Shown here: one piece after another, positions 37,396 through 49,349 of the stretch | Layout of the letters: each line of letters opens with the position of its first letter | Numbering within the stretch: the first letter of the stretch is position 1 | From: Rattus norvegicus | Lineage: Eukaryota; Chordata; Mammalia; Rodentia; Muridae | Direction of reading: 5' to 3' | Length of the DNA stretch: 64,000 bases | Assembly: GCF_036323735.1 (NCBI RefSeq) | Contig: NC_086021.1 | Coordinates: 134,072,976 to 134,136,975, forward strand | Program-made: the position numbers and the translations under genes | The notes under the pieces: model-generated | The model's database searches: none | What the model was told of the DNA's origin: nothing | What the model saw: only the letters and a program-made list of their open reading frames with translations

Positions 37396-37553
37396 GAGCA
37401 ACCGAGAGCAACGGCAATTGTCAGACAAGAGTGATGGTGACAGTCAACCAACAGTGATCAACCAAGAGTAATGGTGACAGTCAGTTCAACAGTGATGGCT
37501 ATAATCAACCTACAGTGATGACGATAGCCAGCCAAGAGCGATGGTGATAGGCT
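37396..37553. repeat. Degenerate tandem repeat, about 7 units of 22-24 bp
   Basis: Repeated text of the form caaccaagagtgatggtgac with substitutions and one shortened unit. Confidence 0.7.
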
Positions 37554-37895
37554 GTGTTCTGCCAACTTCTAGGTGCTAAGCATTCACTTTCTCTGTTTGG
37601 ATAACCCAATTCCAATGATAGGTTGGGGGCTGTTCCACCTCCATATGATGCCTTAGTGAGGCTGCCACTGCACTCTTTCGCTTGTGGAATTCTTCATTTC
37701 CAGCTTAATTTCATTTTGAGTTGTTTTTAGCAATTGTATCTATTCACTGAATTTTATCCTCATATCCTGAATTGACTTTCTGATTTTAGCATATGCTTGT
37801 GTGTATGCTTCTGGAATTCATTCAGTGTTTTATCACTGTCTTCTTTAAATCCCTACAGGAATTTGCCCATACCCTTTGTGACATTCCTTGAATGA

Positions 37896-37896
<1 letters not shown>

Positions 37897-37941
<45 letters not shown>
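37897..37941. repeat. (TG)n microsatellite
   Basis: About 22 TG units. Confidence 0.98.
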
Positions 37942-37943
<2 letters not shown>

Positions 37944-37979
37944 ACATTCCAATTATTTTTTGAGTTTTGTCTAGATAGC

Positions 37980-38260
37980 TTTCATTTGGGACCATGTATG
38001 TGTGCTGTGCATGAGTATATGTGTGCTTACGTATGTATAGGTGTATGCTTGTGTTCATGAATGTGAACTTGGATACTGAACCCAGAGCTCCCAGAGCTCA
38101 CCATCTCAGGTAGTCTGGCTGGCCAGCTTGCTCACAGAATTCCTTGTCTCTGCTTCATACATGATGGGATGAAGGTAAGCCACCATTCCCATCTGAATTT
38201 TATGTGGGTCATTTTCATGCAGCAAGCACTTTACCCATTGAGTCATTTCTCAGCCTAATC
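37980..38260 (-). mobile_element. B4-type SINE, minus strand (diverged)
   Basis: Plus strand ends with actttacccattgagtcatt and begins with the reversed TG-rich tail. Confidence 0.55.
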
Positions 38261-40039
38261 TTGGTTTTTATGTTGGTTTGCACATCTTTCATCAGCTGCA
38301 GCCCTTGGTATGGGTCTCTGACGCCACTGTGTTGAGTGGATGTTTAAGTCTCTGCTTGCTATTTTTGGAGCTTGGTTGGTTCTGGATCAGCTGGGTGAGG
38401 TTTGAAGTTTAGTGGAGATGATTCAGTCCTGATTTGCATGTGAGGCAGCTGAGGTGATCCCAGCGAGGCTAAGTCATGCTGTGACTTCTGACCCCACTGG
38501 CAGGTACTTATTTGAGTTAGCAGAGAAGGTGAGCCAGGGTGGCAGGCATGAGCCTAAAGAGAGTAGGCTTAAGGTACCTGAAGCAACAGAAGCATGGTCT
38601 CTGGCCTGAGTAGTTGTCAGGAACTCTGCACAGATCCTCAGAAGCAGGTTAAGATGCCAGTGAAAAGAGGAGGTGTGGCCTCTGACCTGAGGAGGCAGGA
38701 GCTCCATGTGGGTTCTTCAACACTGGAGATTGGGGTTCCAAAGGATTTGACATTTTCCCTGTCAAAATCCTAAAATGCCAGGGTTAGATGTTGCAGGCAC
38801 GGGAGGCCAGGTGGCCATGTCAGGAAACCCTCAACAAACAGCCACATCTGTCGTTTCCTAATAGTCCTTACAGTGACACCAGGGCTCATGAAATACCAAA
38901 GGAAAAGATGGGCAAAAGGTACTGTGTCTCCTTCATCCCACCTTCACCCTTAATCCAAGTTCCTTGGCTACAAAATGGGGTCATCTACCCCACCCACATG
39001 AGTATTGACATGATCAGGAAATTAATTTTACTGTGTTCACAGCACCGAGAGTGCAGGGTTGCTTATAAAAGCATTGTAGTCTGGGCTACCTGCGCCAATA
39101 GCTATATAAAGGAAGGAAACAGTTAAAACACCACTTTATGCTTCCTAGTGGTTAAGAAAACTAAAACCCTTAGACTTGTGCCTCGTTATAGGCTGATGAA
39201 GATATAAAGGCACAGCTCTGCCAGGGAAGAAATGAGCAATGGCATCTGATATTTAAATTGCCTTTTTAGGGCTCCAGAAATAGTCAGCACGGTATTTTAA
39301 GAAGAATTTTGATTTGTGAATACAATTTACTTTTCTCGGACTTACATAATAGTAACATTTCATTGAAAAAAACTACTTCATTAGAAAATTTGTAGTTTGT
39401 TTTATTATAATCAAAATATTTCTTGGGCTATTCAAAGTTTCCTGGATACTCCTCGAAATTAAATCTTAATTTGGAAGAATATTTTTCTATAAACATTTAT
39501 TACAACAACAATCATTAAAGAGAGATTAAAATATTAACATAATCCAGGCAGAATTTACAAGCAAATGCCAAGCACAGACCATATACATTCTGAAATGTGT
39601 GTTGGAAAGGATTCAAATAAACTTCCTGACCTTTAACTCAAGGGGCACTGCCAAGACCCCTTATCTTCATTATTTCTCAGTAAAATCCAAAGAAAACACC
39701 TCAGAAGGAGAGTCTTAAGTTCATAAGACTCTAAAAAGTCAAGTCAAGGAAAAATGATATCCAAAACTAAACTTGCTACTTAGTAATGCAAAAGGCTTTT
39801 GAGGGATGGCAGGAAAGCCTCAGTCTCCCTTGGTTTTGATGTACATAGCCCTACAATTAGTATTTCTTTCTTTTACTTTTAAGGGAATTTCTTTGTGGTC
39901 ATGGTACCATAAAATGCAGCTATCTAGAGGAGGTAGTACCTAGAGACCTTCTGTGGATCTTAAAATAATGTTAGCGCAAGATACAGCCAGACACATGTAG
40001 AACCAAGGATATGCTGAAGAGGTGGGTCTGGGTTGAATG

Positions 40040-40155
40040 CAATATGATGATGATGGTGGTGGTGGTGGTGCTGCTGGTGCTGGTGCTGGTGCTGCTGGTG
40101 ATGGTAGTGGTGATTGTGGTAATGGTAGTGATTGAGGTGATGGTAATGATGATAA
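40040..40155. repeat. GGT/GCT/GAT trinucleotide-rich tract
   Basis: Interrupted tggtgg, tgctgg and gatggt triplets. Confidence 0.9.
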
Positions 40156-40602
40156 AAACATGGTCTAAAATATAGGGCAACTGATGGCTGACTATAACTT
40201 GGTGATTTTCATTGACTTCCTATAGGTTTCAAGACATTATGCCACTATGCAAAATATAGGAGCTCTGCCTTTAGGAGTAATTATCTAGGTTCTTGGTTTT
40301 GTCATGGAGCCCTTGGATGAAAGGCCAGACCTAAGACTGGAACTAAAATGCCAACTTGTTTACGCTCAGCAAGTCTGTGCCAATCTCCAGGAGGCAAAAG
40401 GCTACCAAAGGAAGGGCACTGTGGGCAGGAGGGAATGGGACGCACAAAAGACATGAGGCTGTGCTGGGTGGTGACTTGATAAGTCTTTAGCATGAGCATA
40501 AATGGCAGACACCAAAGCCTGAAGAATTTTATGCTCGCCCATTAAGTTAAAAAAAGAAAAGGAAAGAAAAGAGAAGAAAAGAAAAAGGACATAAGTGGGA
40601 TC

Positions 40603-40937
40603 TGTCTTAGTTTGGGTTTCGTTGCTGTGAAGAGACACAGGCAATTCATAGAAAGGTAAACATTTAATTGGGGCTGGCTTACAGGTTCAGAGAGTCAGTC
40701 CATTATCATGAAGGCAGGAACATGGCAGCATCCAGGCAGGCATGGCATGGGAAGAGCTGAGATCTTGATCTGAAGGCCAGTAGGAAAAAACTGGCTTCCA
40801 GGGAGTTAAGAGGGTATCTCAAAGCCCACACCCAAAGGGGCACATTTCCTCTAACAAGGCAACAAGGCCACTGCTATTCCAACAAGGCCACACCTAATAG
40901 TGCCACTCCCTGGACCAAGCATATATGAACCACCACA
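40603..40937 (-). mobile_element. Solo LTR (MaLR/ERVL-like), 5-bp target duplication
   Basis: The element starts TG (tgtcttagtttggg) and ends CA (ccaccaca) and is flanked by ggatc on both sides (40598-40602 and 40938-40942). It contains the rodent-common core taattggggctggcttacag. No internal retroviral sequence is present, so it is a solo LTR. Orientation is judged from related copies at 13672 and 48660. It ends 78 bp from the donor of the 41016-41098 exon. Confidence 0.75.
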
Positions 40938-41015
40938 GGATCTCAGATTACTAGCTATTATACTGCCTTCTGGCTTTTAGATGTTTTTTTTCTTTTGTCT
41001 GTTTAAAGCACTTAC

Positions 41016-41098
41016 CATCAAACTTTGCAAGGCTACTGATATCCGCTCCAAGTTCTGAGGTGACAGGTAGTGCTTGACGAACTTTCAGGTTTGTTTCC
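41016..41098 (-). CDS. Atp8b4: Atp8b4 internal exon (actuator domain, completes DGET)
   Basis: This 83-nt exon has acceptor tttaacag and donor gtaagtgc. The first base completes the glycine of DGET (GG + G), followed by GAA ACA, giving ETNLKVRQALPVTSELGAD, then ISSLAKFD and the first base of the next glycine codon. The ETNLKVR motif is shared by P4-ATPases; the TSELGADIS stretch agrees with ATP8B4. A solo LTR ends 78 bp beyond its donor, and an alternating purine-pyrimidine CG/CA tract lies about 112 bp before its acceptor. Confidence 0.92.
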
Positions 41099-41210
41099 CT
41101 GTTAAATGAAAAAGAACATGAATTTTTATATGAAACAATTCAACAGTCTCCTACTAAAGTGATCTTATAGGGGGCAGTACACACAGAATCTAAGTGAAGA
41201 GACCCACAAC

Positions 41211-41221
41211 GTGCGCGCGCG

Positions 41222-41265
<44 letters not shown>
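41211..41265. repeat. (CG)n(CA)n alternating purine-pyrimidine tract
   Basis: gtgcgcgcgcgcacgcacac followed by about 20 CA units. Confidence 0.97.
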
Positions 41266-41266
<1 letters not shown>

Positions 41267-41859
41267 ATACCATCTCAGCAAAACAAGTGAGTGCCTCAGG
41301 ATCTACAGCTGGCATTCTACTTACTCACAATGATGTGTGTAACAACACAGAGATCTGCTTCGAATTTGTGTTCAAACGAACACAGAACATAAGAAATACG
41401 GTCTCATTCGAACCTACTCACACACACTAGATGAGCTATAAACACTGGCACTAGGAACACCACTGCCAAATGGAGGCCAGGATCACTCAGACGTCTGCTA
41501 TCTATGGAGTTTTGTTTGCAAAAAGGACAGCCATGGCTACTTTTACAGTAGCTGAACTTTTAATGGGGAAAACAATGCAGCTTTCTTTCTTCTTAGAGTA
41601 CCAATTCAAGAAACCCTTGTTGGTTGTTGCCAACAAGCCAGGCAGATCACAGAGAACTGTTCTTATGAACGGGACCACACACCCATTAGATAGCAGACAC
41701 TGCTGCTAACAGCCATTGGCCGCCGGGGACTGTACGACCATCTCTCCTATACTGTGTTAAAGAGAGTGTCATGCCAGCTCCCTCAGAATTCTTTCCTCAC
41801 CCCTTCAACAAACTCTAATCTGTTTTCCCGAAATCATGTGACCTTAGGACTAGCTGGTT

Positions 41860-42440
41860 CTACTTGGCACCATCCTCTGAAGAATCGATCGGCCTAGTCG
41901 TTCTATTAATAAGGTGTTCCTTTTGTTACTGAGCAGTACCCCACAGTGCTCCAATATGCTCGACCATTTGCACACAAATTCAGAAAGCTATCTGAATTGT
42001 TCCTTTTCTGATGTAAGAGAAGCATGTGCCCTGAGTATTCACTATACAGTTTATGGGAACCTAAGTTTTCATTTCTCTGAATGAAAGCCCAGTTTGCCAG
42101 ACTGAAATTGCTGAGTTGGGCGGTACTTTTATGTTCCGATTTTAAGGCACCAACAAATTATTTTTCCAGAACGAGCATCGCACTTCATGTTCCCCCTGGT
42201 AACAGGAGAGCGGCTCCACCTATCCAAATCTCTGCCAGCTTTGGAAATGTCACTGCTGCTGGTGCTCGTGGTTCTGACAGACCCGTGGTGACAGACCCTT
42301 GTGATAGTCATTTGTATGTCACTAATGACGTTGGGTAACTTTTCCTGTGCTTGTTTGCCCACTGCGTGTCCTCTTGGTCAAATGTTTATTGAAGTGTTAC
42401 AAAATGCCTATTTCCTAATTAGGGTGACTTTTTTTTCTTT
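41860..42440 (-). mobile_element. Ancient L1M-type fragment
   Basis: Plus-strand text aligns by eye with the antisense of mammalian L1 ORF2 3' end: a 'ttttgttactgagcagtacc' start, 'aagttttcatttctctgaat', 'actaatgacgttgggtaact' and 'tgtcctcttggtcaaatg'. It is strongly diverged and predates rodents. This is the one L1 in the window in gene sense. Confidence 0.55.
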
Positions 42441-42934
42441 TAGTTTGTAAAGCATCTGTTTATAGTCAAGGTAATTCAGGTAGATACTTTGCAAATAGTG
42501 TCTACATGTTAGTAAGTCATTACTACTTCCTGTTAGTAGGACTTTCATAGATCAAAAAATAAATTTGATGAAATCCAGTCCCTCCCCCCACTCTCTCTGC
42601 CTTGCTTGAGGTTTGCAGATTAACTGATGTGTTCAAAGAACCAACCATGTGCCTGAGTTTTACTTTCCTCTGTCTATATCAGGTTTGTAGAATTTTGCTC
42701 TTGCTTACATTGAATTTATTTTGCTATTTTCTAGCTTCTCAAGACAGAGTGGACAATTGACCTGAGGCTAGCTGTCCTTTCAAGTGTATGAATGGCCTCA
42801 GCGATATTAAGATTCCCCTTAATGCTGCTTTAGCTGTGCCTAAACCAGGCCTGCCCAAACCTGGGTTATACAGGATGAACTACTCCAATATCTCAACAAC
42901 TTGAGAAACACTGGCTAAAACTGTATGCTTTGTG

Positions 42935-43070
42935 TTGTCCAGTTGAGTCCTGCCTTTACTCTTTAGCAGCTTGAGGAAGTTACCTATCTATCTGAGCCTT
43001 GGCTTCATGCTTTGTGCAGTGAGTCTCATACAATACACACATCAGGACTGTGTAATAAACCTCCCGAGTT
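42935..43070 (+). mobile_element. MIR relic
   Basis: gagtcctgcctttactcttt, gaggaagttacctatctatc, gagccttggcttcatgcttt follow the MIR order. Confidence 0.6.
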
Positions 43071-43086
43071 ATACATATTCAGATGG

Positions 43087-43440
43087 ACAGTGCCTACACA
43101 GTGTGAACTGTGCACATACAGACAGTGCCTACACAATGTGAGCTGTGCCCAGACAGACAGTGCCTACACAGTGTGAGCTGTGCCCAGACAGACAGACAGT
43201 GCCTACACAGTGTGACCTGTGCACATACAGACAGTGCCTACACAGTGTGAGCTGTGCACAGACAGACAGTGCCTATACAGTGTAAGCTGTGCACAGACAG
43301 ACAGACGGTACCTACACAGTGTGAGCTGTGCACAGACAGACAGACGGTGCCTACACAGTGTGAGCTGTGCACAGATAGACAGACGGTGCCTACACAGTGT
43401 GAGCTGTGCACAGACAGACAGATGGTTCCTATACAATGTA
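43087..43440. repeat. Tandem repeat, about 10 units of 35 or 39 bp
   Basis: Units begin acagtgcctacacagtgtga and end ctgtgcacagacag. Unit starts are at 43087, 43122, 43157, 43196, 43231, 43266, 43305, 43344, 43383 and 43422. The 39-bp forms carry one extra CAGA. The 39-bp part reads open on both strands, an artefact of period 13 codons. Confidence 0.95.
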
Positions 43441-43946
43441 AGCAGTCAATGGTGTCAACCAGACAATGGAATCTTCTGGAACAGAACAGCTAAGTGGTCA
43501 GTAGCTGAACTCCCAAATGGTAGCTGAACTCTCAAAGCCAGTGTCAACATGGCATCATATTCTCCGCTCTTGTCTCGCCGTGTCTTTATTTGCCTTTTAA
43601 AACTGTCTTAGTCTTTCTTCTCGGGAGCCTCTCATTTTCCTTAGAAAATGAAGTTTAAACAAATGAAACCCCCAAAAGGAACCTCACTGAAGTATACTGG
43701 TGTAAAATTAATCCCGTTCACATAAGCCAAGTGTTTCTGAAAAAAAATATGCTGAAGAGATAAGTCAGAGTTTTCCAAATAAATTCAGGAGGGAAATTGT
43801 TTCAGAATTATTGCCAAGTAAACAACAAAGGACTTTACAATTTAGATTTCTAAGTTTTACAAGGAAATGCAGAAGATGTAAGTCTGACCTCTAAGGACGT
43901 TTAGGTCACACTGCAGTCCAAGCAGCCACTCCAATTTAGTACTTAC

Positions 43947-44017
43947 CCATCAAGCTCTGCTGTTTCAACGTAACAGAGACCGTGTGGCTCACTGCTTGAC
44001 AGGAGCAGCAGGTCGGC
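43947..44017 (-). CDS. Atp8b4: Atp8b4 internal exon (actuator domain, start of DGET loop)
   Basis: This 71-nt exon has acceptor tttctcaatcag and donor gtaagt. It starts in phase 0 directly after the previous exon (VA joined to ADLLLL) and encodes 23 residues, ADLLLLSSSEPHGLC then YVETAELD, followed by GG of a split glycine codon. The DLLLLSSS and YVETAELDGETNLK blocks are strongly conserved in P4-ATPases. The loop that dephosphorylates the enzyme (DGET, the flippase equivalent of TGES) is cut by the intron after GG. A 35/39-bp tandem array begins about 500 bp into the downstream intron. Confidence 0.92.
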
Positions 44018-44559
44018 CTGATTGAGAAACCGAAGCAGAAGGACGGGTAAAAATCAAGGTTGTTGAAACCTCCCCATCCTGCATCACCCTCCATAGCCCT
44101 GGCAACACCGAGGAGAGAGGCACACCCTCCCACTCCCTTGCCACCACACTTCTGGACCATCAGGGTATGAGCAGGCCTCCTGGCAACATGCAAACTGCTA
44201 GTGATTTGTCTTGCCGGTTTCGAAAGTCGTACATGAACTCTGTTTTCTCTGGATTTAATAATTTCTTATGAAAAACAGAGATCTCTTTCCCTCCTCACCT
44301 GCTGGTATCTGAGGAGAGCAAAGTAGGGAAGGAATCAAGGGGGTGAAGAAGCACTGATACAACAGAAGGAAAACCAGAGAAAAGAAGAAATAAGTGTCAA
44401 CAGGAGCACCGTGGATGCACGGCGAAGGGACGAAGAAGCGATGGAAGAGTAAAACACAAGAAAGGCAGAAGTAGGACCCACGCGGCGATGGAAACGAGAA
44501 AAACGAGGGAAAGTGGGGCCCACGCAAAGCGCAGAGAAGGTGCTCTGGAAAATGGCGCT

Positions 44560-44970
44560 TTAGAAAAGTCATCACCTCAGTTTAGGTTGTGAGCCTAGCC
44601 TTTAATGACTGAGCCATCTCCTTGACAGGAAGCCACCAAAAGGAACTCTTGCAAGTGTGATGGAGACAGTGAAGTTAGCTCTCCACCACTGGTGGCTGGC
44701 GTGCGTGCGGCAAGGGAAGGGCTCAATCCTATTTAAGGGGCAGGGCACAGAGAGTTTGACCGTGCTCCAGTGAGTACACAAATTGGATTTGGGGGATTTT
44801 TTTCTATTTATTTTTATTTTTACTTTTTTAATTTTACATCCCTGGGGGGAGGTCGTAAGGGTCAGGGGCAGATGTGGGAAGGACTCAAAACTGAGTTTGA
44901 TCAGGGTGCATGATGTGAAATTTCCAGAGAGTCAATAAAAATGTTATATTGGAAAAAAACTAAAAAGAGC
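44560..44970 (+). mobile_element. Interspersed-repeat 3' end (class uncertain)
   Basis: The text gatcagggtgcatgatgtga then gtcaataaaaatgttat, followed by an A-rich end, recurs in rodent genomes by recall. It looks like a retroelement 3' terminus, possibly L1-type. The T-rich run at 44797-44835 lies inside. Confidence 0.4.
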
Positions 44971-47687
44971 AAGAGTGGTGACCAATGTTATAAAACCAAG
45001 CTTTGAAGGTAACATGTTCCAAATATACTCCAAGAAAATGCTAAAATAAGATCTGAATACTTCTAAATGTTACTGAATAAAACATCTAAAGATTTCCCAA
45101 AAAAGGGAAAGAAAGGGCATCGTAATTCACTTTTAGAATTCTGGCTGTTTTGGAAACGGTTTTGTTTTTTCTCACATTAAAATTTTTATTTTAAAATAAA
45201 TGTAATTCTGAAGGATTCCTCTCAAAAGAACTGACTGACCTAAGTTTCAGCAACTTCTTATGAAACTTTAGCCTAACAGATCTCTACCTGTGTCTGAAAG
45301 TTAACAGAAGTCTCTAAACGCTTTCACTTTGAAAAACATCACAACTGTTTTATCTTCAAGTCTTAGATGTTCAAAATCAATCCACCCACTTAATTGTCTG
45401 GATTGTTTACATTATCAACTCAAACACAGGCTGGGGGAGATGATGAGCATGGTTTTGTCTCAACGAAGGCTCCGTGACAGCTCCTAGAGGAACAAATGCG
45501 TTGCATCCTGGTGACTCGAGAGAGAGCTCTGAAGGAACCATCCCAGAAACCAATCAAGGCAGAAACTGCTTTGTGAGCCTCTCAGTGTGTTCAGTGCAAA
45601 CCCACACAGAGATCGTGTCCAACTGTAACCCACTCTTGCACCAAAGCTCACCTAATCCCGACCCAAAAAAGACAGTCTCTTTGCTGTGAGCGTAGATTCG
45701 CCTCGATCTCGAATGATGTGTTTGAGTTTCACCATGTCCTGGCAGACAGCATGACAGTGGGAAAGGTAAATGCCCTTTAGTGCTATGGCTGTACATCATA
45801 AGGATAGAAAGGTAACTTTAAATGAAAATGAAAATTCCTTCATTGTGATCATACAAAATTAGAACTCTTTAGGATACATAGATAAAGATGTCTGTTGGTA
45901 TCTGGTGTTGCTTTTCTTCAGAGCTCTGCGTCAATGATAATGCAATGTCCCTGTTCAATATTGAATCTGGCTGTGTTGACGCTTCCTTTGCAGTAAACCA
46001 GGACAGATCCACCTCAGGCCTAGCCAAGCGACTAAGATTCCACTGCCACCTAGTGGCTAAGGTCTCTCAACCAGCACTCACCCAACTAACTTCCCAGAGA
46101 CTGAAACACACCTAGTACTTTAACCCTCCTGCCTAACTGTCCCTACTCTACCTCCCTGGAAACCTGCCTTCCTACCTCTTCCTAAACATTCTAATGTCAC
46201 CTGTGCCTTTGATATCTCTGACACTTTCTCTCCTCGCTCACTCCCTCTTCTCTTCCCTACTACTAACCCTTAGAGGCTTTTTTAGTTATTAATTGAAGAG
46301 GATGTGTAGAAGAACGGGATTGACAGTGTCCATCCAGCAGAGTAAATTGTGGGAGTCATCATCACACAGTTAGACTTTCTAAGGCACTCTGCAATCCCCC
46401 TGAAAAGGAACAGGCAAAGAATTGTAGCAATAGCCTTACTAGTCCTTGGTCAAGCTTTTGTCAGAGGTGGTAGGCTGGTAGTGTGAGCAAAATACAGAAA
46501 GACCACAGCAGAGACATAGAACAGGGAAAGTGTGTTTGTTCAAATGCCTAGATGGACCAGGCCAAAGCCACCTTCTATTAACCCCTAGTCTTTTATTAGT
46601 TATTGATGAAATGACTCAGCAACGACTCCCACAAAGGAAGCAGCATGCAGCATAGTCCAACACAAACGCCTTTCCCCAGCTTTCATGGGCAAGAGAAAAA
46701 CCCAAGCAGATACCTAGTGGAAGCATAAAAGTATTCCCATCAGAAGAAACTTGGGAATAACCTACTGGATTATCTTTGAGTCCTCAGAGCCAAACACATT
46801 GTCTCCAGGGTTTATTGGGTGTAAATGTTTGCTAAATTAAAGAATAAATGAAAGCACCAATGAATGGTATCAATCCACAGCCATCAAATTCTCTAAGAAC
46901 TTATAAAACACTCTCACAACTGAATCGCTTCATTGCCTATGCAAATCTGTGAGGGGATAAGACTGTTCTCTATGTCTGCACAAGGAGCCTTCGTAAGTCG
47001 TGCCTCTCCCAGCAGGGAAGGGAGAAGGGACTCCCCTATATCCAGTGGTGAACTAAATTAAGTCTTGTGCAGTCAGTGGCCATCAGAGGTCATGGTCTCA
47101 CCATGCCTACTTGAGGGACCTAAGACTAGAGTGCTGACATCACCCTCAACAATGCTCCAGGATTAAGTTATGGGGCTAGAAACAGGTCACAGCCCTGATC
47201 ACAAGACAAACCTCTGCTCTGGTGGCTGCTTGGTGCTGGGATGACAGCTACGAGAAACAGACATGTCTCACTTTGCTTGGTATGTCTGTTTTGTCTGTTG
47301 CTGTTCAGAACATCCTGGTGCGTGAGTGTTGAAATACCAGAGCCATTGCAGAGGAAACGATGCATTTGTGGAACAATTGTGAGCATCACTTCGGGAGCTC
47401 CCAGGACCTTCTAAATTGTAGAGCTCTTCATCTTCGATGTCATACACATTATCCTTACTTCCAGTATAAAATACTAATCTAAAAACCCATGTATCATGAG
47501 TCATGTTTACGATTAAATCATAAAGTGAACGTGTGTGTGATTACAAGTAACATAATAATTCAAACTTTAAAATTTCAGATCCAGTTAGCATATGTTGTAA
47601 ATCATTCACCGTGTGCTGGTTATATCATTTTGTTTTGCTTTGCTTTCATGATCAAAATTTTCAATAAAAAAATGATTGAAAATAAGA

Positions 47688-48020
47688 GAGGAGCCTGAGG
47701 AGATAGCCCGGTGCCTAAGAACACTTTCTTTGCAAACATGAGAACCTGAGGTTGGATCTCTAGCAGCCATGAATTCAGGCATGACCAGCTACCCGTGTAG
47801 ACCCAATGCTACAGACCACTGAGACAGGCACACAATCAGCCTCGATGAAAGACGGCAGGCCCAGGGTCCAGTGGAATACCATGTCTCAATGGAATGAAGA
47901 GTAGAAGAAGACACTTGGTGTCTCCTCTGTGTCTCCAACACATCCACCAGTACAGCCAAGCACACCTGCATTCATATGTATATGCACACACATCCACACA
48001 CATGAAAAAAACTTGTTTAT
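47688..48020 (+). mobile_element. B4-type SINE (diverged)
   Basis: gaggagatagcccggtgcct head, gagaacctgaggttggatct, and a CA-rich 3' tail (47975-48003). Confidence 0.7.
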
Positions 48021-48659
48021 AAAAGAAAATGAGAAAAGGGTGGTTGGTAAGAAGAAGAATGCTAGAGGAATAATAGTGTGCCCTTCTTCACACCCAAGCC
48101 CTTTCTCTGGGCAGAGCAGACTCCTTCCTTCTGAACTGGAGACTTAGAAATGGAGCATGGACCACTTACTTCTTTTACTTTCACTTTTGAGGGGAAAATG
48201 TGTTTTGTCCCTTTATTCTTTCACAAGAAGCTGGGTTTTATTAAAAATATTTAAGTCGTACAACCAAACCTTTAACTGCAGCAAACACGCAAAGCACATG
48301 TTTAGGGGAGGCTTTTCCACATGCGTCCCATGGCCAAATTCTCAGTGTCCAAATAAGCTCAGGATCTGTCACGGATTTGTCCCCACCACTGGTCAAGCAA
48401 GACAAGCTGGCACTAGTGCTGAGCGTGGGCCCAGTGTTAAAGAGAGCACAGTGCCGAACTCTAGGTTCAAAGTTTAACACCATCAAGAACTCTAATGTAT
48501 TTCTCCTAATGCATGTTGACCTCATTGTGACATATGAATTATAAAATTTGGAGGTCTAGAATTCAGCCCCAAACTCTGTGCTTTTGAATTAACAGAAGAG
48601 AAGGGGGAGGCAGGGGAGAGGGGAAGGTGGAAGGAAAGGAGAAAGGGTGGGAAAAGGAA

Positions 48660-49075
48660 GTGTGTTAGTTCTTGTCCACTTGACACAAACTAAGGTCATC
48701 TAGGAAGAGAAACCTTAATTGAGGAAAATATGTGCATCACATACTCTAGGCAAGTTTTTTTTTTCCTTTCTTTTTCTTTCTTTTTTTAAGTGATTGATGT
48801 GGGAGGCCACAGCCCACTGTGGGAGGTGCTGTTCCTATGCATGAGGTGTGTGAAAGCGCAAGCCAAGCAAGCCATGAAGAGTAAGCCAGTAAGCAGCACT
48901 CCTCCATGGCCTCTGTTTCAGCTCCTGCCTCCAGGTCTCTGCCCATCTTGAGTTCCTGCCTTGTCTGCTTTCAGGAGGGACTTTAAGCTATAAACTGAAG
49001 TAAATCCTTCCCTCCCTGGTTGCTTTTGGTCGTGGTCTTTATCACAGCACAGAAAGAAACTAAACTAAGTCAGAG
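48660..49075 (+). mobile_element. LTR-like rodent repeat with internal T-rich expansion
   Basis: It shares catggcctctgtttcagctc, ctcctgcctccaggt and ttgcttttggtcgtggtc with the 13672 copy. A TTTCTTTTTC run (48757-48788) interrupts it. Confidence 0.6.
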
Positions 49076-49349
49076 AAGAAACATGAAACAAAGGTAACTA
49101 ATTCTCAGTGTGTCTAAAAAGTTCAGGTGAACTCCTTTTCTTGTCCAGAATTTACTGATAAACAGGTATAAATGGGCTGAAAGTTTAAACTTTGAACAGT
49201 AAATATGCACTAAAACTTAGCACTCCATGGATCATTTGGTTTCCAGTAGCCAGATCTGGAGCCCCTAATTCTAGAAACCCGACTAAAAGGAACTGTTCTG
49301 GAAAAAAAAAACACACACACAGACTGCAGTGCTTGAGGAGTGGGTGCCA

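Larger units (their letters stand above)
28724..41015 (-). other. Atp8b4: Atp8b4 intron (12.3 kb, largest complete)
   Basis: This intron contains an L1 3' end (28940-30060), (GTT)n (30418), a B3 SINE (32458), a rat L1 3' end (33529), B4-type SINEs (35330 plus strand, 37980 minus strand), AT and TG microsatellites, a degenerate 23-bp-type tandem repeat (37396), a GGT/GCT/GAT-rich tract (40040-40155) and a solo LTR (40603). I see nothing recognisable in 30480-32457, 32660-33512, 34145-35329 or 38260-40040. Confidence 0.7.
41099..43946 (-). other. Atp8b4: Atp8b4 intron (2.8 kb)
   Basis: This intron contains a CG/CA alternating tract (41211-41265), an ancient minus-strand L1 fragment (about 41860-42440), a MIR (42935) and a 35/39-bp tandem array (43087-43440). 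Confidence 0.7.

Noticed and set aside
43203..43527. Open frames with 13-residue repeats on both strands
   Set aside because: Artefact of the 39-bp tandem unit.
47268..47504. Minus-strand frame with an acidic segment (KDNVYDIEDEELYNLEG) as an extra Atp8b4 exon
   Set aside because: It does not match any ATP8B4 region I know, and the flanking exons already join in frame without it.
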